Notes: generated by a model from the letters alone, not told the origin. A stretch of DNA of 64,000 nt from UBA1765 sp045615885 (GCA_045615885.1 JAZLFR010000041.1:6393-70392); one strand, 5' to 3'; counted from the first letter of the stretch, positions 33,297 to 43,085 are shown. Program-made: numbers and translations.

Positions 33297-36200
33297 CTAT
33301 TTGACAATGTGACGATGATATTCCTGCAAGCTGCAGACTTCGAATCTGCCGTAGTCGTGCTTGTCCATGAGGCCTTCGACGGTGGAGGTGAGGGCGGCGA
33401 TGGTGGTGGTGATCGGCACGCCGCTGACCACTGCCTTGCTGCGCATCTGGATTTCATCGACCATGGCTTCGGCGCCGGTCTCGCTGGTGTTCACGATCCA
33501 CTGGACTTCCTTGTCGTGGATGAGGTCCAGCAGGTTCGGGCGGCCGCGGGAAATGCGGAACACGGCGCGGGTCTTGATGCCTTCGTTGTAGAGCATGGTG
33601 GAGGTGCCGCGGGTGGCGTAGAGGCCGTAGCCCAGTTCCACCAGCTGACGGATCAGGGGCACTGCGCGGGCCTTGTCCTCGTCCTTGAGGGAGACGAAGA
33701 TGTTGCCCTGGCCCGGAATGCGGTTGCCGGAGGCCAGCTGGCTCTTGAGGTAGGCGAGGCCGCGGTCGCGATCCAGGCTCATGACTTCGCCGGTGGACTT
33801 CATTTCCGGGGAGAGGGTCACGTCGACGCCCGGGAACTTCACGAAGGGGAACACGGCTTCCTTCACGCTCACGTACGGAACATGGACTTCTTCGGTGAAG
33901 CCGATTTCTTCGAGGGTTTCGCCTAGCATGCAGCGGCTTGCGTAGCTTGCCAGAGGCACGCCGATGGACTTGGAAACAAACGGCACGGTGCGGGAGGCGC
34001 GGGGGTTCACTTCGATCATGTAGAGTTCGCCATCCTTGACGGCGAGCTGCATGTTCATGAGGCCCACCACATGGAGTTCCTTTGCAAATTCCTTGGCGTA
34101 GCCGCGGACTTTTTCCTGCAGGTCCTTGCTGAGGGTCATGGGCGGAATAACGCTTGCGGAGTCGCCGGAGTGGATACCTGCGGGTTCCACGTGTTCCATG
34201 ATGGCGCCAACAACAGTGTGCTTGCCGTCGCTGATGCAGTCCACGTCAAGTTCGGTTGCGTCTTCCAGGAAGCGGTCGATAAGGATTGGCTTGCCTTCGC
34301 CGATGGCTGCAGCCTCTTCCACGAACTTGCGGAGGTACTTTTCCTTATAGACGATCACCATGCCGCGGCCGCCCAGCACGAAGCTGGGGCGCACGAGAAC
34401 GGGGTAGCCGATCTCTTCGACGATGGCGAGGGCTTCTTCCACGTTGTGGGCGATGCCGGAAGCGGCCTGCTTGATGCCCACCTTGTCAACCAGCTGCTTA
34501 AAGAAGTCGCGGTCTTCTGCAAGGTCGATATCCTCGGGGCTTGTACCCACCACATTGGCGCCGGCCTTTTTGAGGCGCATTGCAAGGTTCAGCGGAGTCT
34601 GGCCACCGAACTGCACGATAACGCCGTAGCAGTTTTCGCGTTCGTAGATGCCCATGACATCTTCAAGGGTCAGCGGTTCAAAGTACAGCTTGTCAGAAGT
34701 ATCATAGTCCGTAGAAACGGTTTCCGGGTTGCTGTTCACCATGATGACTTCGTAGCCCTGCTTCTTCAGGGTGAATGCAGCGTGGCAGCAACAATAGTCG
34801 AATTCGATACCCTGGCCGATACGGTTCGGGCCACCGCCCAGCACCATGATGCGCTTTTTCTTGTCGCGGTTCGGAACTTCGCGGACGGGCTCGGTGTGGT
34901 CTGCATAGCAGGAGTAGTAGTACGGAGTGACGGCTTCAAATTCGCCGGCGCAGGTATCTACGGAGTAGTAGCTGGGCTTCAGGCTGATTGCGTTACGTGC
35001 GGCCATGACTTCTTCCGGAGTCTTGCCGAAGATGTAGCCGATCTGGATGTCGCTATAGCCGAATTCCTTGGCCTGGCGGAACAGGTCCTTGTCCTTGCAG
35101 AGGGCTTCGAGGGAGCCTGCGGCGCGGATTTCGTCTTCGAACTGGGCCAGTTCTTCCAAATGACGCAGGAAGTAACGGTCGATCTTTGTGATTTCGTAAA
35201 GCTTTTCAACGTCCCAACCGCGGCGGAAGGCGGCGTAGACCACGAAGATGCGTTCTGCACTGGGGCGGGCAACTTCCTTGGCCAAGGTCTCGTCGTCGTA
35301 AGCCAGGAACTGTTCGCACTTGGCGCAGGCGCCGAAGCCGCCGAAACCAGTTTCCAGGGAGCGCAGGGCCTTCTGCATGGACTGCTTGAAGTTGGAGCCG
35401 ATAGCCATGGCTTCGCCCACGGACTTCATCTGGGTGCCAAGAGTGCTGTCTGCCTTGGGGAACTTTTCGAAGGTAAAGCGAGGAACCTTGGTGACGACGT
35501 AGTCCAGAGCCGGTTCGAAGCAGCTCGGAGTAGATTGGGTAATGTCGTTCTTCAGTTCGTCGAGAGTGTAACCCACAGCGAGGAGTGCTGCAATCTTTGC
35601 GATGGGGAAGCCGGTTGCCTTGGAAGCAAGTGCAGAGGAACGGCTTACGCGGGGGTTCATTTCGATAATGATGCGGCGGCCGGTCACGGGGTTGATGGAC
35701 CACTGAACGTTGGATCCACCGGTTTCGACGCCGATAGCTTCCATGACCTTCAGGGAGTCGTCACGCATGGCCTGGTAGGCGCGATCGTCAAGAGACTGGA
35801 TTGGGGCCACGGTAATGGAGTCGCCGGTGTGAACGCCCATGGGGTCCAGGTTTTCGATGGAGCAGACGATAACGGCATTGCCCTTCTTATCGCGCATGAC
35901 TTCCATTTCGAATTCCTTCCAGCCCAGGAGGGATTCCTCGATCAAGACTTCGTTGTTGAGGGAGGCGTCGAGGCCGCGGTTCACGATGGCTTCGAATTCG
36001 TCTTCGCTGTGTGCGATACCGCCACCGGTACCACCCAGGGTAAAGCCCGGGCGGATAATCAAAGGCCAGCTGCCGATGGTCTGGGCGATTGCCTTGGCTT
36101 CGCTCATGGAGTGTGCGGAGCCGGAGCGGGGGAGGTCCAGGCCGATGGAGAGCATGGCGTCCTTGAAGAGCTTACGGTCTTCGGCGCGGGCGATGGATTC

Positions 36201-36560
36201 GGCCTTTGCACCGATGAGTTCCACGTTGTAGCGGCTGAGAATGCCCTTTTCGTGGAGTTCCATGGCAAGGTTCAGGGCGGTCTGGCCACCCAGAGTGGGG
36301 AGCAATGCATCGGGACGTTCGCGGCGGATGATTTCGTGGAGAATGTCCACGTTCAGGGGCTCGATGTAGGTACGGTCGGCCATTTCCGGGTCGGTCATGA
36401 TGGTTGCCGGGTTGCTGTTCACCAGCACCACTTCGTAACCTTCGCGACGCAGCACCTTACAGGCCTGCACGCCGGAGTAGTCGAATTCGCAACCCTGACC
36501 GATAACGATCGGACCAGAGCCAATGAGCATAATCTTCTTGAGGTCTGTACGCTTAGGCAT
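33297..36560 (-). CDS. carB: Carbamoyl-phosphate synthase large subunit
   Basis: Makes carbamoyl phosphate for arginine and pyrimidine synthesis, using ammonia tunnelled from CarA. 1087 residues from ATG 36558-36560, inside the last codons of carA (eight-base overlap). Two homologous ATP-grasp halves are visible: KIMLIGSGPIVIGQGCEFDYSG with ELIGAKAESIARAEDR, and RIMVLGGGPNRIGQGIEFDYCC with EDIDLAEDRDFF. The C-terminal MGS-like allosteric domain includes YATRGTSTMLYNEG. Full length and intact. Confidence 0.97.
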   Translation of the reverse strand: MPKRTDLKKIMLIGSGPIVIGQGCEFDYSGVQACKVLRREGYEVVLVNSNPATIMTDPEMADRTYIEPLNVDILHEIIRRERPDALLPTLGGQTALNLAMELHEKGILSRYNVELIGAKAESIARAEDRKLFKDAMLSIGLDLPRSGSAHSMSEAKAIAQTIGSWPLIIRPGFTLGGTGGGIAHSEDEFEAIVNRGLDASLNNEVLIEESLLGWKEFEMEVMRDKKGNAVIVCSIENLDPMGVHTGDSITVAPIQSLDDRAYQAMRDDSLKVMEAIGVETGGSNVQWSINPVTGRRIIIEMNPRVSRSSALASKATGFPIAKIAALLAVGYTLDELKNDITQSTPSCFEPALDYVVTKVPRFTFEKFPKADSTLGTQMKSVGEAMAIGSNFKQSMQKALRSLETGFGGFGACAKCEQFLAYDDETLAKEVARPSAERIFVVYAAFRRGWDVEKLYEITKIDRYFLRHLEELAQFEDEIRAAGSLEALCKDKDLFRQAKEFGYSDIQIGYIFGKTPEEVMAARNAISLKPSYYSVDTCAGEFEAVTPYYYSCYADHTEPVREVPNRDKKKRIMVLGGGPNRIGQGIEFDYCCCHAAFTLKKQGYEVIMVNSNPETVSTDYDTSDKLYFEPLTLEDVMGIYERENCYGVIVQFGGQTPLNLAMRLKKAGANVVGTSPEDIDLAEDRDFFKQLVDKVGIKQAASGIAHNVEEALAIVEEIGYPVLVRPSFVLGGRGMVIVYKEKYLRKFVEEAAAIGEGKPILIDRFLEDATELDVDCISDGKHTVVGAIMEHVEPAGIHSGDSASVIPPMTLSKDLQEKVRGYAKEFAKELHVVGLMNMQLAVKDGELYMIEVNPRASRTVPFVSKSIGVPLASYASRCMLGETLEEIGFTEEVHVPYVSVKEAVFPFVKFPGVDVTLSPEMKSTGEVMSLDRDRGLAYLKSQLASGNRIPGQGNIFVSLKDEDKARAVPLIRQLVELGYGLYATRGTSTMLYNEGIKTRAVFRISRGRPNLLDLIHDKEVQWIVNTSETGAEAMVDEIQMRSKAVVSGVPITTTIAALTSTVEGLMDKHDYGRFEVCSLQEYHRHIVK

Positions 36561-37683
36561 TCTTTGCCCCCTTAAATTCTTCAATCATCTTCTTAAATTC
36601 TTCGAACAGGTAGTAGGAATCGTTCGGGCCCGGAGCGGATTCCGGATGGTACTGCACGCTGAATGCAGGAACGTCCTTGCAGCGGATGCCTTCTACGGTG
36701 TTATCGTTCAGGTTGATGTGGGTGACTTCCACATTGGCCGGCAAGCTTGTTTCGTCGATGGCGTAGTTGTGGTTCTGGCTGGTGATTTCCACGGCGCCGG
36801 TCTTCAGGTACTTAACCGGATGGTTGCAACCGTGATGGCCGAACTTCAGCTTGGAAACCTTGGCGCCCAGGGCGAGACCCAAGAGCTGGTTACCCAGGCA
36901 GATGCCCATGAGAGGATACTTGCCAAGGAGTTGCTTTACGAGAGCTGCAACCTGGGGCAGAGAGTTGGGGTCGGCAGGACCGTTGGAGAGGAACACGCCA
37001 TCGGGATTCTTAGCCTGAATCTGCTCGAAGGTTGTGTTGATGGGCATGACGGTCACCTTCATGTCTTGGCTTGCAAGGTCGCGAAGGATGTTGGTCTTGA
37101 TACCGAAATCCAGAGCCACCACATTGTACTTGCCCTTGGTAGAAAATTCGTAACCGTTGGGGTCGCTGACCACAGAAGCGTAGTCCTGGCCATCCAGGCC
37201 AATCCATTCTTTAGCCTTCTTGATGGCGTCGGCTTCGCTCATTTCGGTGGCTTCCACATGGAGGTAAGCCTTCTGTGCGCCGTTGTCGCGGAGGTGCAGC
37301 GTGAGGGCGCGGGTATCGACACCTGCAATGCCCGGCTTCTTCTGGGCCTTCATGTAGGTGTCCAGGGATTCTTCGCCCACGTTTTCGGAAGCGTCGCAAA
37401 GGTCGTTGATGACGATACCGTTCAAAAAGACCTGACGGGATTCGGACTTTTCGCTCTTGGCGGAGTAGGCGCCCACTTCAGCGGTGGTGAACACCACGAA
37501 CTGACCTGCGTAGGAGGGGTCGGTAAGAATCTGCTTGTAACCAGCCATGCCCGTGTTGAACACAGCTTCGCCTACGGTGTCCTTGGCGTCGCCAAATGCG
37601 TAGCCATGAAAAACCGTGCCGTCAGCCAAGGCCAAGAATGCCTTGCGCTCGCGCTTTGCCTTCCAATTGAATTTATCGTTCAT
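36553..37683 (-). CDS. carA: Carbamoyl-phosphate synthase small subunit
   Basis: Glutaminase subunit feeding ammonia to CarB. 376 residues. The N-terminal domain starts with FLALADGTVFHGYAFG; the class I amidotransferase domain (about 180-365) has the nucleophile Cys in GICLGNQLLG and the catalytic HPE in SVQYHPESAPG. It overlaps carB by eight bases. A rho-independent terminator lies in the leader (37747-37785), which suggests attenuation of the carAB operon. Confidence 0.97.
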   Translation of the reverse strand: MNDKFNWKAKRERKAFLALADGTVFHGYAFGDAKDTVGEAVFNTGMAGYKQILTDPSYAGQFVVFTTAEVGAYSAKSEKSESRQVFLNGIVINDLCDASENVGEESLDTYMKAQKKPGIAGVDTRALTLHLRDNGAQKAYLHVEATEMSEADAIKKAKEWIGLDGQDYASVVSDPNGYEFSTKGKYNVVALDFGIKTNILRDLASQDMKVTVMPINTTFEQIQAKNPDGVFLSNGPADPNSLPQVAALVKQLLGKYPLMGICLGNQLLGLALGAKVSKLKFGHHGCNHPVKYLKTGAVEITSQNHNYAIDETSLPANVEVTHINLNDNTVEGIRCKDVPAFSVQYHPESAPGPNDSYYLFEEFKKMIEEFKGAKNA

Positions 37684-38279
37684 ACGTTTTACCTTTTTAA
37701 CTAATTAACTAAACTCGTGCTCCCGCGACCCCTTTGGCCTCAGGACAAAAAAAGAGGCAAAAGCGAAATGCCTTTGCCTTAAAAATTGAAAAATCAAAAA
37801 CAGAAACAACTTGCTGAACAAAAATGAAAACTTTGTGCCCCGCAGCCTTTTGAATGGCCTGAGTTGCATTGTGGAATGCGACCTGAACACACTGTTGCCC
37901 TGTTCTCTTCATCGGGGGCAATTATAGTAAAACGGCCCCTTTTTAAGCAAAAAAAAGGTCCAAAAAACTTCAGCTTCTAAAAAAAATTAGAATAAAATGA
38001 CAAAAATGTAACTCATTTATGCTAACACATTGTGTAGCAACAACTTAACCTATTTTGCCGAAATAAACAAAAATGTATGGATTTGGGGCGCTTAACGGGG
38101 CTTTGCCGTATCAATTTGCCTTGACGTTCGCTTCTGCAAAATCCCAAAGCTCACACGGCAAATTGTCGGTTCAAAAGCGGCAACTTCCGCTAGGCGGGCC
38201 GCTTTCGAATGCCTCCGCACGGCACCCCCTGCGCTAAGAATTCTTTTTGATATAAAATACAGAAAAAATGTTTTTTTAG
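37684..38279. other. Long gap between carA and the GIY-YIG gene
   Basis: 596 bases. 37684-37925 is the carA leader with the attenuator-like hairpin. 37930-38090 is very AT-rich with A-tracts and no clear gene; it may hold the carA promoter. 38090-38270 is GC-richer, with short open frames but no start/ribosome-site support. I see no RNA gene. Confidence 0.5.
37747..37785 (-). promoter_or_regulatory. Leader terminator/attenuator upstream of carAB
   Basis: On the minus strand, AGGCAAA (37779-37773) pairs with TTTGCCT (37761-37755) and seven T follow (37753-37747). It sits about 65 bases before the carA start inside the probable 5' leader, so it can only serve carAB by attenuation or stop an upstream short transcript. 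No PyrR site or leader peptide is certain. Confidence 0.5.
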
Positions 38280-39503
38280 TCAAAATTTAAGATTGTTTAA
38301 AGAATGAAAATTGTGATTCCAGACGACTTTTACATTGTTCATTGAATGCAAAATTTCTATTTCTTCTTTGAAATCGTTTTCCAATTCCTTAAATGCAATA
38401 ACCGAACATTTAATGTTTTTAAGTAATTTAACGAAATTGGAAATGTCAAAAAAATAAAGATCTAAAATTAGATATTTGACTTGCTTGTGATGTTCTAGAA
38501 AATCGTTGACGATTTTGGCTGAATGATCTGGGGACTTATATAGATTTGCGTATACAGCTCTTGTTGTAATAGTTGCAAATTTTTTGTCTTTTAAAATGCT
38601 ACAAAAGGACCATTTTGGGAGTCCATTTTCAAATTTTGTTAACCTATAAAATTCATCTTTTAAAAATGTTTGTTCAAAATTAGCAAGCCATTCTAAATAA
38701 TTTATTGGCATTTCGCTAGCCATTTTGTAGTTTGGATAATTAGTGAAATGCAAATGGAAATCGTCATTGATAATATTCTGAAATCCACTTGCAAAATTTC
38801 TAACAGTGTTTTTTTTGAATGTTTCAAAACCTTCTAAATCATTTAATTTTAATGGTTCTTCGCAATAAAAAAAAGTTCCTGCTAATCCATAGGTACCAGC
38901 ATATTCCAAATACTCAATTTCTTCTATTTGGGTATATCCCCATAAAAAATAATCCTTACATTTCTTTTTTGCTTGCTTGATGCCTACAATCATGTAGACT
39001 TTATTGCCTTTTTGTTTTAAAGCCTCTCTTTTCTTTGTGTTTATATAACCTGGAAAATCATCTAGCCATTCTGTATGACAGTGGTCAAAGGGAAGGTGCA
39101 TTCCTTCATTTTTGTTGAAATCATGATATTGGATATAACAAGATTTTGATAAAGAAGTTGAAATAGGCCACATTCTGTCAGCGCTTGGGGCACATAACAT
39201 TCTATTGTATTCTGGTTTTAATTCATTAATTAAAGTGTATTCGTTTTCTGTCAATAAATCTTTTGAACATTCTTTTAATATTTCAAATTTAAAATTGCCA
39301 TAAATACCTGGTTGCGAAATCTGTTGGGTTAATCCATATTTTAGAAAAGCTCTTCTTAAGGGATTTTCGTTGTCTGGATTTTTTATTAGTCCTAAGGATT
39401 GTGTATGTTGTTTCCATCGGCTAAAAATATTAATAGATTGGCCAATGTAGGATTTGCCATTGACTAAATTTGTGATTTTATAAATTCCGCAAATACAATT
39501 CAC
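38280..39503 (-). CDS. GIY-YIG nuclease-domain protein with unknown C-terminal region
   Basis: A 407-residue protein starting at GTG. Residues 1-100 are a GIY-YIG nuclease domain: CGIYKITNLVNGKSYIGQS (the motif appears as GIY..YIG), then INIFSRWKQH with the conserved Arg, and a Glu near ENEYTLINELKPEYN. The remaining 300 residues match nothing I know; they are rich in Phe, Tyr, Lys and Asn. The gene is clearly more AT-rich than its neighbours, with AT-ending codons, a sign of transfer. Phage-type homing or defence nucleases have this build, but no partner genes are adjacent. Confidence 0.75.
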   Translation of the reverse strand: MNCICGIYKITNLVNGKSYIGQSINIFSRWKQHTQSLGLIKNPDNENPLRRAFLKYGLTQQISQPGIYGNFKFEILKECSKDLLTENEYTLINELKPEYNRMLCAPSADRMWPISTSLSKSCYIQYHDFNKNEGMHLPFDHCHTEWLDDFPGYINTKKREALKQKGNKVYMIVGIKQAKKKCKDYFLWGYTQIEEIEYLEYAGTYGLAGTFFYCEEPLKLNDLEGFETFKKNTVRNFASGFQNIINDDFHLHFTNYPNYKMASEMPINYLEWLANFEQTFLKDEFYRLTKFENGLPKWSFCSILKDKKFATITTRAVYANLYKSPDHSAKIVNDFLEHHKQVKYLILDLYFFDISNFVKLLKNIKCSVIAFKELENDFKEEIEILHSMNNVKVVWNHNFHSLNNLKF

Positions 39504-39604
39504 TGTAACTCCAATTTATTTTCGCTAATGTATTTGTTGTGGAAATTTGCTTGTTCTGTACCTTAGATTCTAATAACCAGCAACCAACAACCAATAACTA
39601 GTAA

Positions 39605-40327
39605 CTAAATCCCCTTGCACTTCTCCCACACGAACTTGTTATGGTTCCCTTGAATTTTGGCAATGCGTTCGTCACGTAGGCATTCTTCCTTTGTCACAGG
39701 GTACATTTTGTCCCATGCGGTAAACAATTGCCTGTCCTGCTTCGAAAGCTTGATGCCGTATGTATCTTCCATGTAAAAGCTTGCGCGAGCTATGATGCCG
39801 CGTGCTTCCGGGCGTGGCTGCGCCTTTTTCATTTTAAAATCAACAACGGTTTCGCAAGTGCCGTACATCAGTTCCGGCTTGTTGGACCATTGTGAATACA
39901 TGAAGTTGTTGCGGTCTGCGTTCACTTCGCCAATGGCCGGGTACAGGTTGTGCATGTCGCCTTCCTGGTACTTGAACTCGTCATCGCTTGCACTGCAATT
40001 TTTGCGACCGCCGTTACGCCAGCATTCCCTGAAATGGCCCATGTTGTGCGCCGTTACAATGTGTTCCCATTCAATGCGATGTGCGCGCTCCAGGCTTTTG
40101 CGCTTCGGATTTTCACGCGGCTCGTAGCCGCAGGTAGAAAAATCAATGTCGTGCTTGTTCTTGTAGGCGCAGCCGCAGTACAAGTCCTTTTGCAGAATGT
40201 CTGCATATACTTTCGGCAAAATTTTCCCGACTTCCTTGTAGGTATATTTTTTAGTCGGCTTGTCGGAGTTTTCTGCAAATGTGCAGGCTACGGCGAATAT
40301 GCAAAAAAGTGGAATTAAAAATTTCAT
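39605..40327 (-). CDS. Endonuclease I (EndA/NucM family), exported
   Basis: A 240-residue secreted or periplasmic DNA/RNA endonuclease. Signal peptide residues 1-19, ending near CTFAEN (FAVAC could also act as a lipobox). The family's His-metal motif is RIEWEHIVTAHNM, with a disulfide-rich insert, followed by GDMHNLYPAIGEVNADRNN and a C-terminal helical part. Likely role: degrading extracellular DNA for nutrients or limiting DNA uptake. Confidence 0.92.
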   Translation of the reverse strand: MKFLIPLFCIFAVACTFAENSDKPTKKYTYKEVGKILPKVYADILQKDLYCGCAYKNKHDIDFSTCGYEPRENPKRKSLERAHRIEWEHIVTAHNMGHFRECWRNGGRKNCSASDDEFKYQEGDMHNLYPAIGEVNADRNNFMYSQWSNKPELMYGTCETVVDFKMKKAQPRPEARGIIARASFYMEDTYGIKLSKQDRQLFTAWDKMYPVTKEECLRDERIAKIQGNHNKFVWEKCKGI

Positions 40328-40395
40328 TGGTTAAAATACTTCTACTTTGTTACGGATTATATCTGCAAAATCCAGGTTCCGTTCTATAAAGATTG

Positions 40396-40896
40396 CTAAT
40401 CGTCTGGGTCAGGCCAATAGCGGAATCTGCCTGTAACATTGATAACGCCGTCGTCATTGCAGACATCGCCTGGGTTGCATTTCGGGAAGTACAAATCAAA
40501 AAATCCGGTCCATGTGGAATCGTCTTTTTGATCGAATGTAACCGAGCTGGATTCGGGGATTACGTTTTTTCTAGCCCCGAATTCCTGTTGAAACCAGGTG
40601 TAATCAACTGCGATGTTATTCTTTTTGCCTAGCTTCGGGTCTGCCACAAGAAATGCGATGCGGTCGCCGCGCGAACTGGAATCTTCGTTTGTCTCTAGGC
40701 TAAAGTAATGGTTGAAATAGCTCGGGCGTCGCACATCATTTGGATCAAGGCCTATTGTGTATGTAGAACCATTGTTGACTTGGTATTTCACATAGCCGCC
40801 GCCAACCTCTTCCCAACTATCGTTTATGTCGGAACAGGCAAAAAATGCAAAACCCGAAACCAGAGAAAAAATAACCTTGTAGCTGTTATGCAACAT
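40396..40896 (-). CDS. Hypothetical lipoprotein
   Basis: A 166-residue lipoprotein (lipobox FFAC, Cys21). The mature part is beta-rich (GGGYVKYQVNNGSTYTIGL, SWFDLYFP-like strands) with a disulfide candidate pair in FPKCNPGDVCNDD. No family recognised. Its first 11 bases overlap the end of the GGDEF/EAL gene upstream on the same strand, so the two are co-transcribed. Confidence 0.68.
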   Translation of the reverse strand: MLHNSYKVIFSLVSGFAFFACSDINDSWEEVGGGYVKYQVNNGSTYTIGLDPNDVRRPSYFNHYFSLETNEDSSSRGDRIAFLVADPKLGKKNNIAVDYTWFQQEFGARKNVIPESSSVTFDQKDDSTWTGFFDLYFPKCNPGDVCNDDGVINVTGRFRYWPDPDD

Positions 40897-42835
40897 GGGC
40901 GTTTTGAACTTTCAAGAATTCCAGGGCCATTTCTGGCGGGAGCGGCTTGCTGAAGTAGTAGCCTTGAATGCAGCGGCAACCCTCACTGTAGAGGAAGTCT
41001 AGCTGTTCCTTTGTTTCAACGCCTTCTGCAATGATGTCGAGGTTGAGCGATTTAGCAATGCCTATGATCATTTTGACGAATGCAGCATCCTCTTCCTTTT
41101 CTGCTAGTGTATCTACAAAGGACTTGTCTATTTTAAGCGTGTTCACCGGGAACTTCTTGAGGTAAGAAAGAGAAGAGAATCCCGTGCCAAAATCGTCGAT
41201 AGAAATTTCGAGCCCCATGCTAGTCAGCTTGCGCATGAGTTCCACGGTCTTGTCTGAATCGCTCATAGCCGTGTATTCGGTAATTTCGATTTTCAGGTTG
41301 TGCGGGTTCAGCTCGGTTTCGTTCAATATTTCTTGCAGGTTGTCTATCAGATTTTCCTGGGCAAACTGCTTTGCCGAAAAGTTCACGGCAATTCGCAAAT
41401 CCTTGAAACCCTGGTCGACCCAGCGCTTTGCCTGCTCACAGGCTTTTCTCAAAATCAATTCGCCGAGCGGAACTATGAGTCCGGAATCTTCTGCAAGCGG
41501 AATGAATTCGGACGGTGGAACCATGCCGCGTTCCGAGCTGTTCCAGCGCACGAGCGCTTCGAAAGATACGACTTTGTTGTTGTCAAAAATGTCGACGACC
41601 GGCTGGTACACAAGTGTGAAATCCTTGGCAAGAATGGCCTTTCGAAGTTCGATTTCCATCTTGTAGAGGTTCATGGCCTTTTCGCGAATGCCACTTGTAA
41701 AGAACTTGATTGTGCCGCTGTTTTCGCTATTCTTCAAGTTGTGCAAATGCACCATTGCGTTCGAGAATAGGCTATCTGCGGTTTCCACATCGCTACTCGT
41801 AATTACCGATATGGATGCACTAAGCAGAATTTCTTTATCTTCAAACTTTACCGGAGTCTTGATTTGATTTTGAATTCTTTGAACCTGCTCGACAAGTTCG
41901 TTCGATGGCTTACTTTGCAAATCATGGATGATGACGCCGAACAAGTCTCCGCTCAGGCGGGCTACGCAATCATCCTTCTGAGAAATGCAACTGATACGGT
42001 TGCCGACAATCTTCAAGAGTGCATCGCCGAACTTTTCGGAATACATGTTGTTGATTTGCCCGAAATGCTCGATGTCTATGAGGACGAGCGCAAAAACTTT
42101 TTCCGGATGGTTCTTTGTGTTTGCGGCTTCGTTTGCCAAATGGTCCTGGAAATAGCGTCTATTGCGAAGACCGGTCAGTTCATCTTTGTAGGCACTTGCC
42201 TTTTTTGTTTCACTGATTTGCTTTAACGCTACGGATCCAAGAACGCGAATCGGGTTGCCTTTTTCGTTGCGCTGCGGCTTGCCGGTGATTGCCAGCACGG
42301 AATCGGAATAAAGGGTGCGCATGTCGGCAGTGAATTCCTGGTTCGTATCAATCGCCATGTTCATGGTTTTTGAAAAATTTGCCCAGTCCGATTCGAAGAA
42401 ATAACTTTGGATTACGCTTTTGGGCTCGTCCATGCTTTTGGGCGGTAGGCCAAGGAGCTCGGCCACTTTCGGTGAACATTTGATTTTGCCGGTCGGAATG
42501 TCGTAAACCCAGAAACCGCTGGAGGTGGAGCCGAGGACGAGGTCGAAAATTGCAGTCTGTTCCTGCAGCTTGGCTAGAATGCCTGTTGTGTCGGGAATGT
42601 TTTGCGTTGGTGCTTCGATGTCATCAACGTCCTTGCGCATTCGCTTTAGCGAAATCGGAGAACGGAAGGAATAGAAAAGAGCTACGCAAAAAAGGAATGT
42701 GATGCCCGCGCTGTATGGAATCAGCAAAATGCGGTGCACTTCGATTGTTACGAGATCACGCTCAAAAAGCGCAAAAAGGGCGCCCACAATAAGCAGGAGC
42801 ACGCGCAATACGACATGTTCATCAAAAAGTTTCAT
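40886..42835 (-). CDS. Membrane PAS-GGDEF-EAL protein, probable c-di-GMP phosphodiesterase
   Basis: A 649-residue signalling protein from ATG 42835. Two N-terminal membrane helices (about 10-60), a PAS-like domain (about 90-205), a GGDEF domain (about 215-375) and an EAL domain (about 390-640). The GGDEF motif is degenerate (RLSGDLFGV), so cyclase activity is unlikely. The EAL domain keeps EALVRW, NFSAKQF, IEITEYTAM, DDFGTGFSSLSYL, KIDKSF and EGVET, so c-di-GMP hydrolysis is expected. Confidence 0.92.
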   Translation of the reverse strand: MKLFDEHVVLRVLLLIVGALFALFERDLVTIEVHRILLIPYSAGITFLFCVALFYSFRSPISLKRMRKDVDDIEAPTQNIPDTTGILAKLQEQTAIFDLVLGSTSSGFWVYDIPTGKIKCSPKVAELLGLPPKSMDEPKSVIQSYFFESDWANFSKTMNMAIDTNQEFTADMRTLYSDSVLAITGKPQRNEKGNPIRVLGSVALKQISETKKASAYKDELTGLRNRRYFQDHLANEAANTKNHPEKVFALVLIDIEHFGQINNMYSEKFGDALLKIVGNRISCISQKDDCVARLSGDLFGVIIHDLQSKPSNELVEQVQRIQNQIKTPVKFEDKEILLSASISVITSSDVETADSLFSNAMVHLHNLKNSENSGTIKFFTSGIREKAMNLYKMEIELRKAILAKDFTLVYQPVVDIFDNNKVVSFEALVRWNSSERGMVPPSEFIPLAEDSGLIVPLGELILRKACEQAKRWVDQGFKDLRIAVNFSAKQFAQENLIDNLQEILNETELNPHNLKIEITEYTAMSDSDKTVELMRKLTSMGLEISIDDFGTGFSSLSYLKKFPVNTLKIDKSFVDTLAEKEEDAAFVKMIIGIAKSLNLDIIAEGVETKEQLDFLYSEGCRCIQGYYFSKPLPPEMALEFLKVQNAHVA

Positions 42836-42904
42836 ACCCAAAACCTATCCAATCTAAAAAATACATTCAATTTGATAAAAGTGTTAGTGAAAAATAACTT
42901 GGAT

Positions 42905-43080
42905 TATTCCAATTTGAAACAGAAGACTGTCGTCAGACGTCTGTCGGCTGAATTGGTCGGTCACTTCGTTCCCTTGTAGGTATGGAACCTATACCCTAAT
43001 ATTCTCTAGTAACTCCCCCTATTTAGTCTTCTTCTTCCTTCTTCCGTCTTCCGTCTAATATCTATTTTACTACCTTTGGT
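42905..43080. repeat. Heptad tract upstream of ffh
   Basis: Short tract in the divergent gap: purine-rich words on the left (GAAACAGAAGAC) and CT-type words on the right (CTTCTTC, CTTCTTC, CGTCTTC, CGTCTAA) leading to the ffh start. Confidence 0.65.
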
Positions 43081-43085
43081 CTACT

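Noticed and set aside
34071..36575. 834-residue open frame on the plus strand
   Set aside because: Pure antisense of carB, which is full length with all motifs; no ribosome site or family similarity.
37705..37921. Open frames of 61-70 residues on the minus strand in the carA leader
   Set aside because: No ribosome site; they cover the attenuator hairpin. A leader peptide is possible but not supported.
38092..38283. 63-residue open frame on the minus strand
   Set aside because: No recognisable domain and no ribosome site; reads through a GC-rich patch in a non-coding gap.
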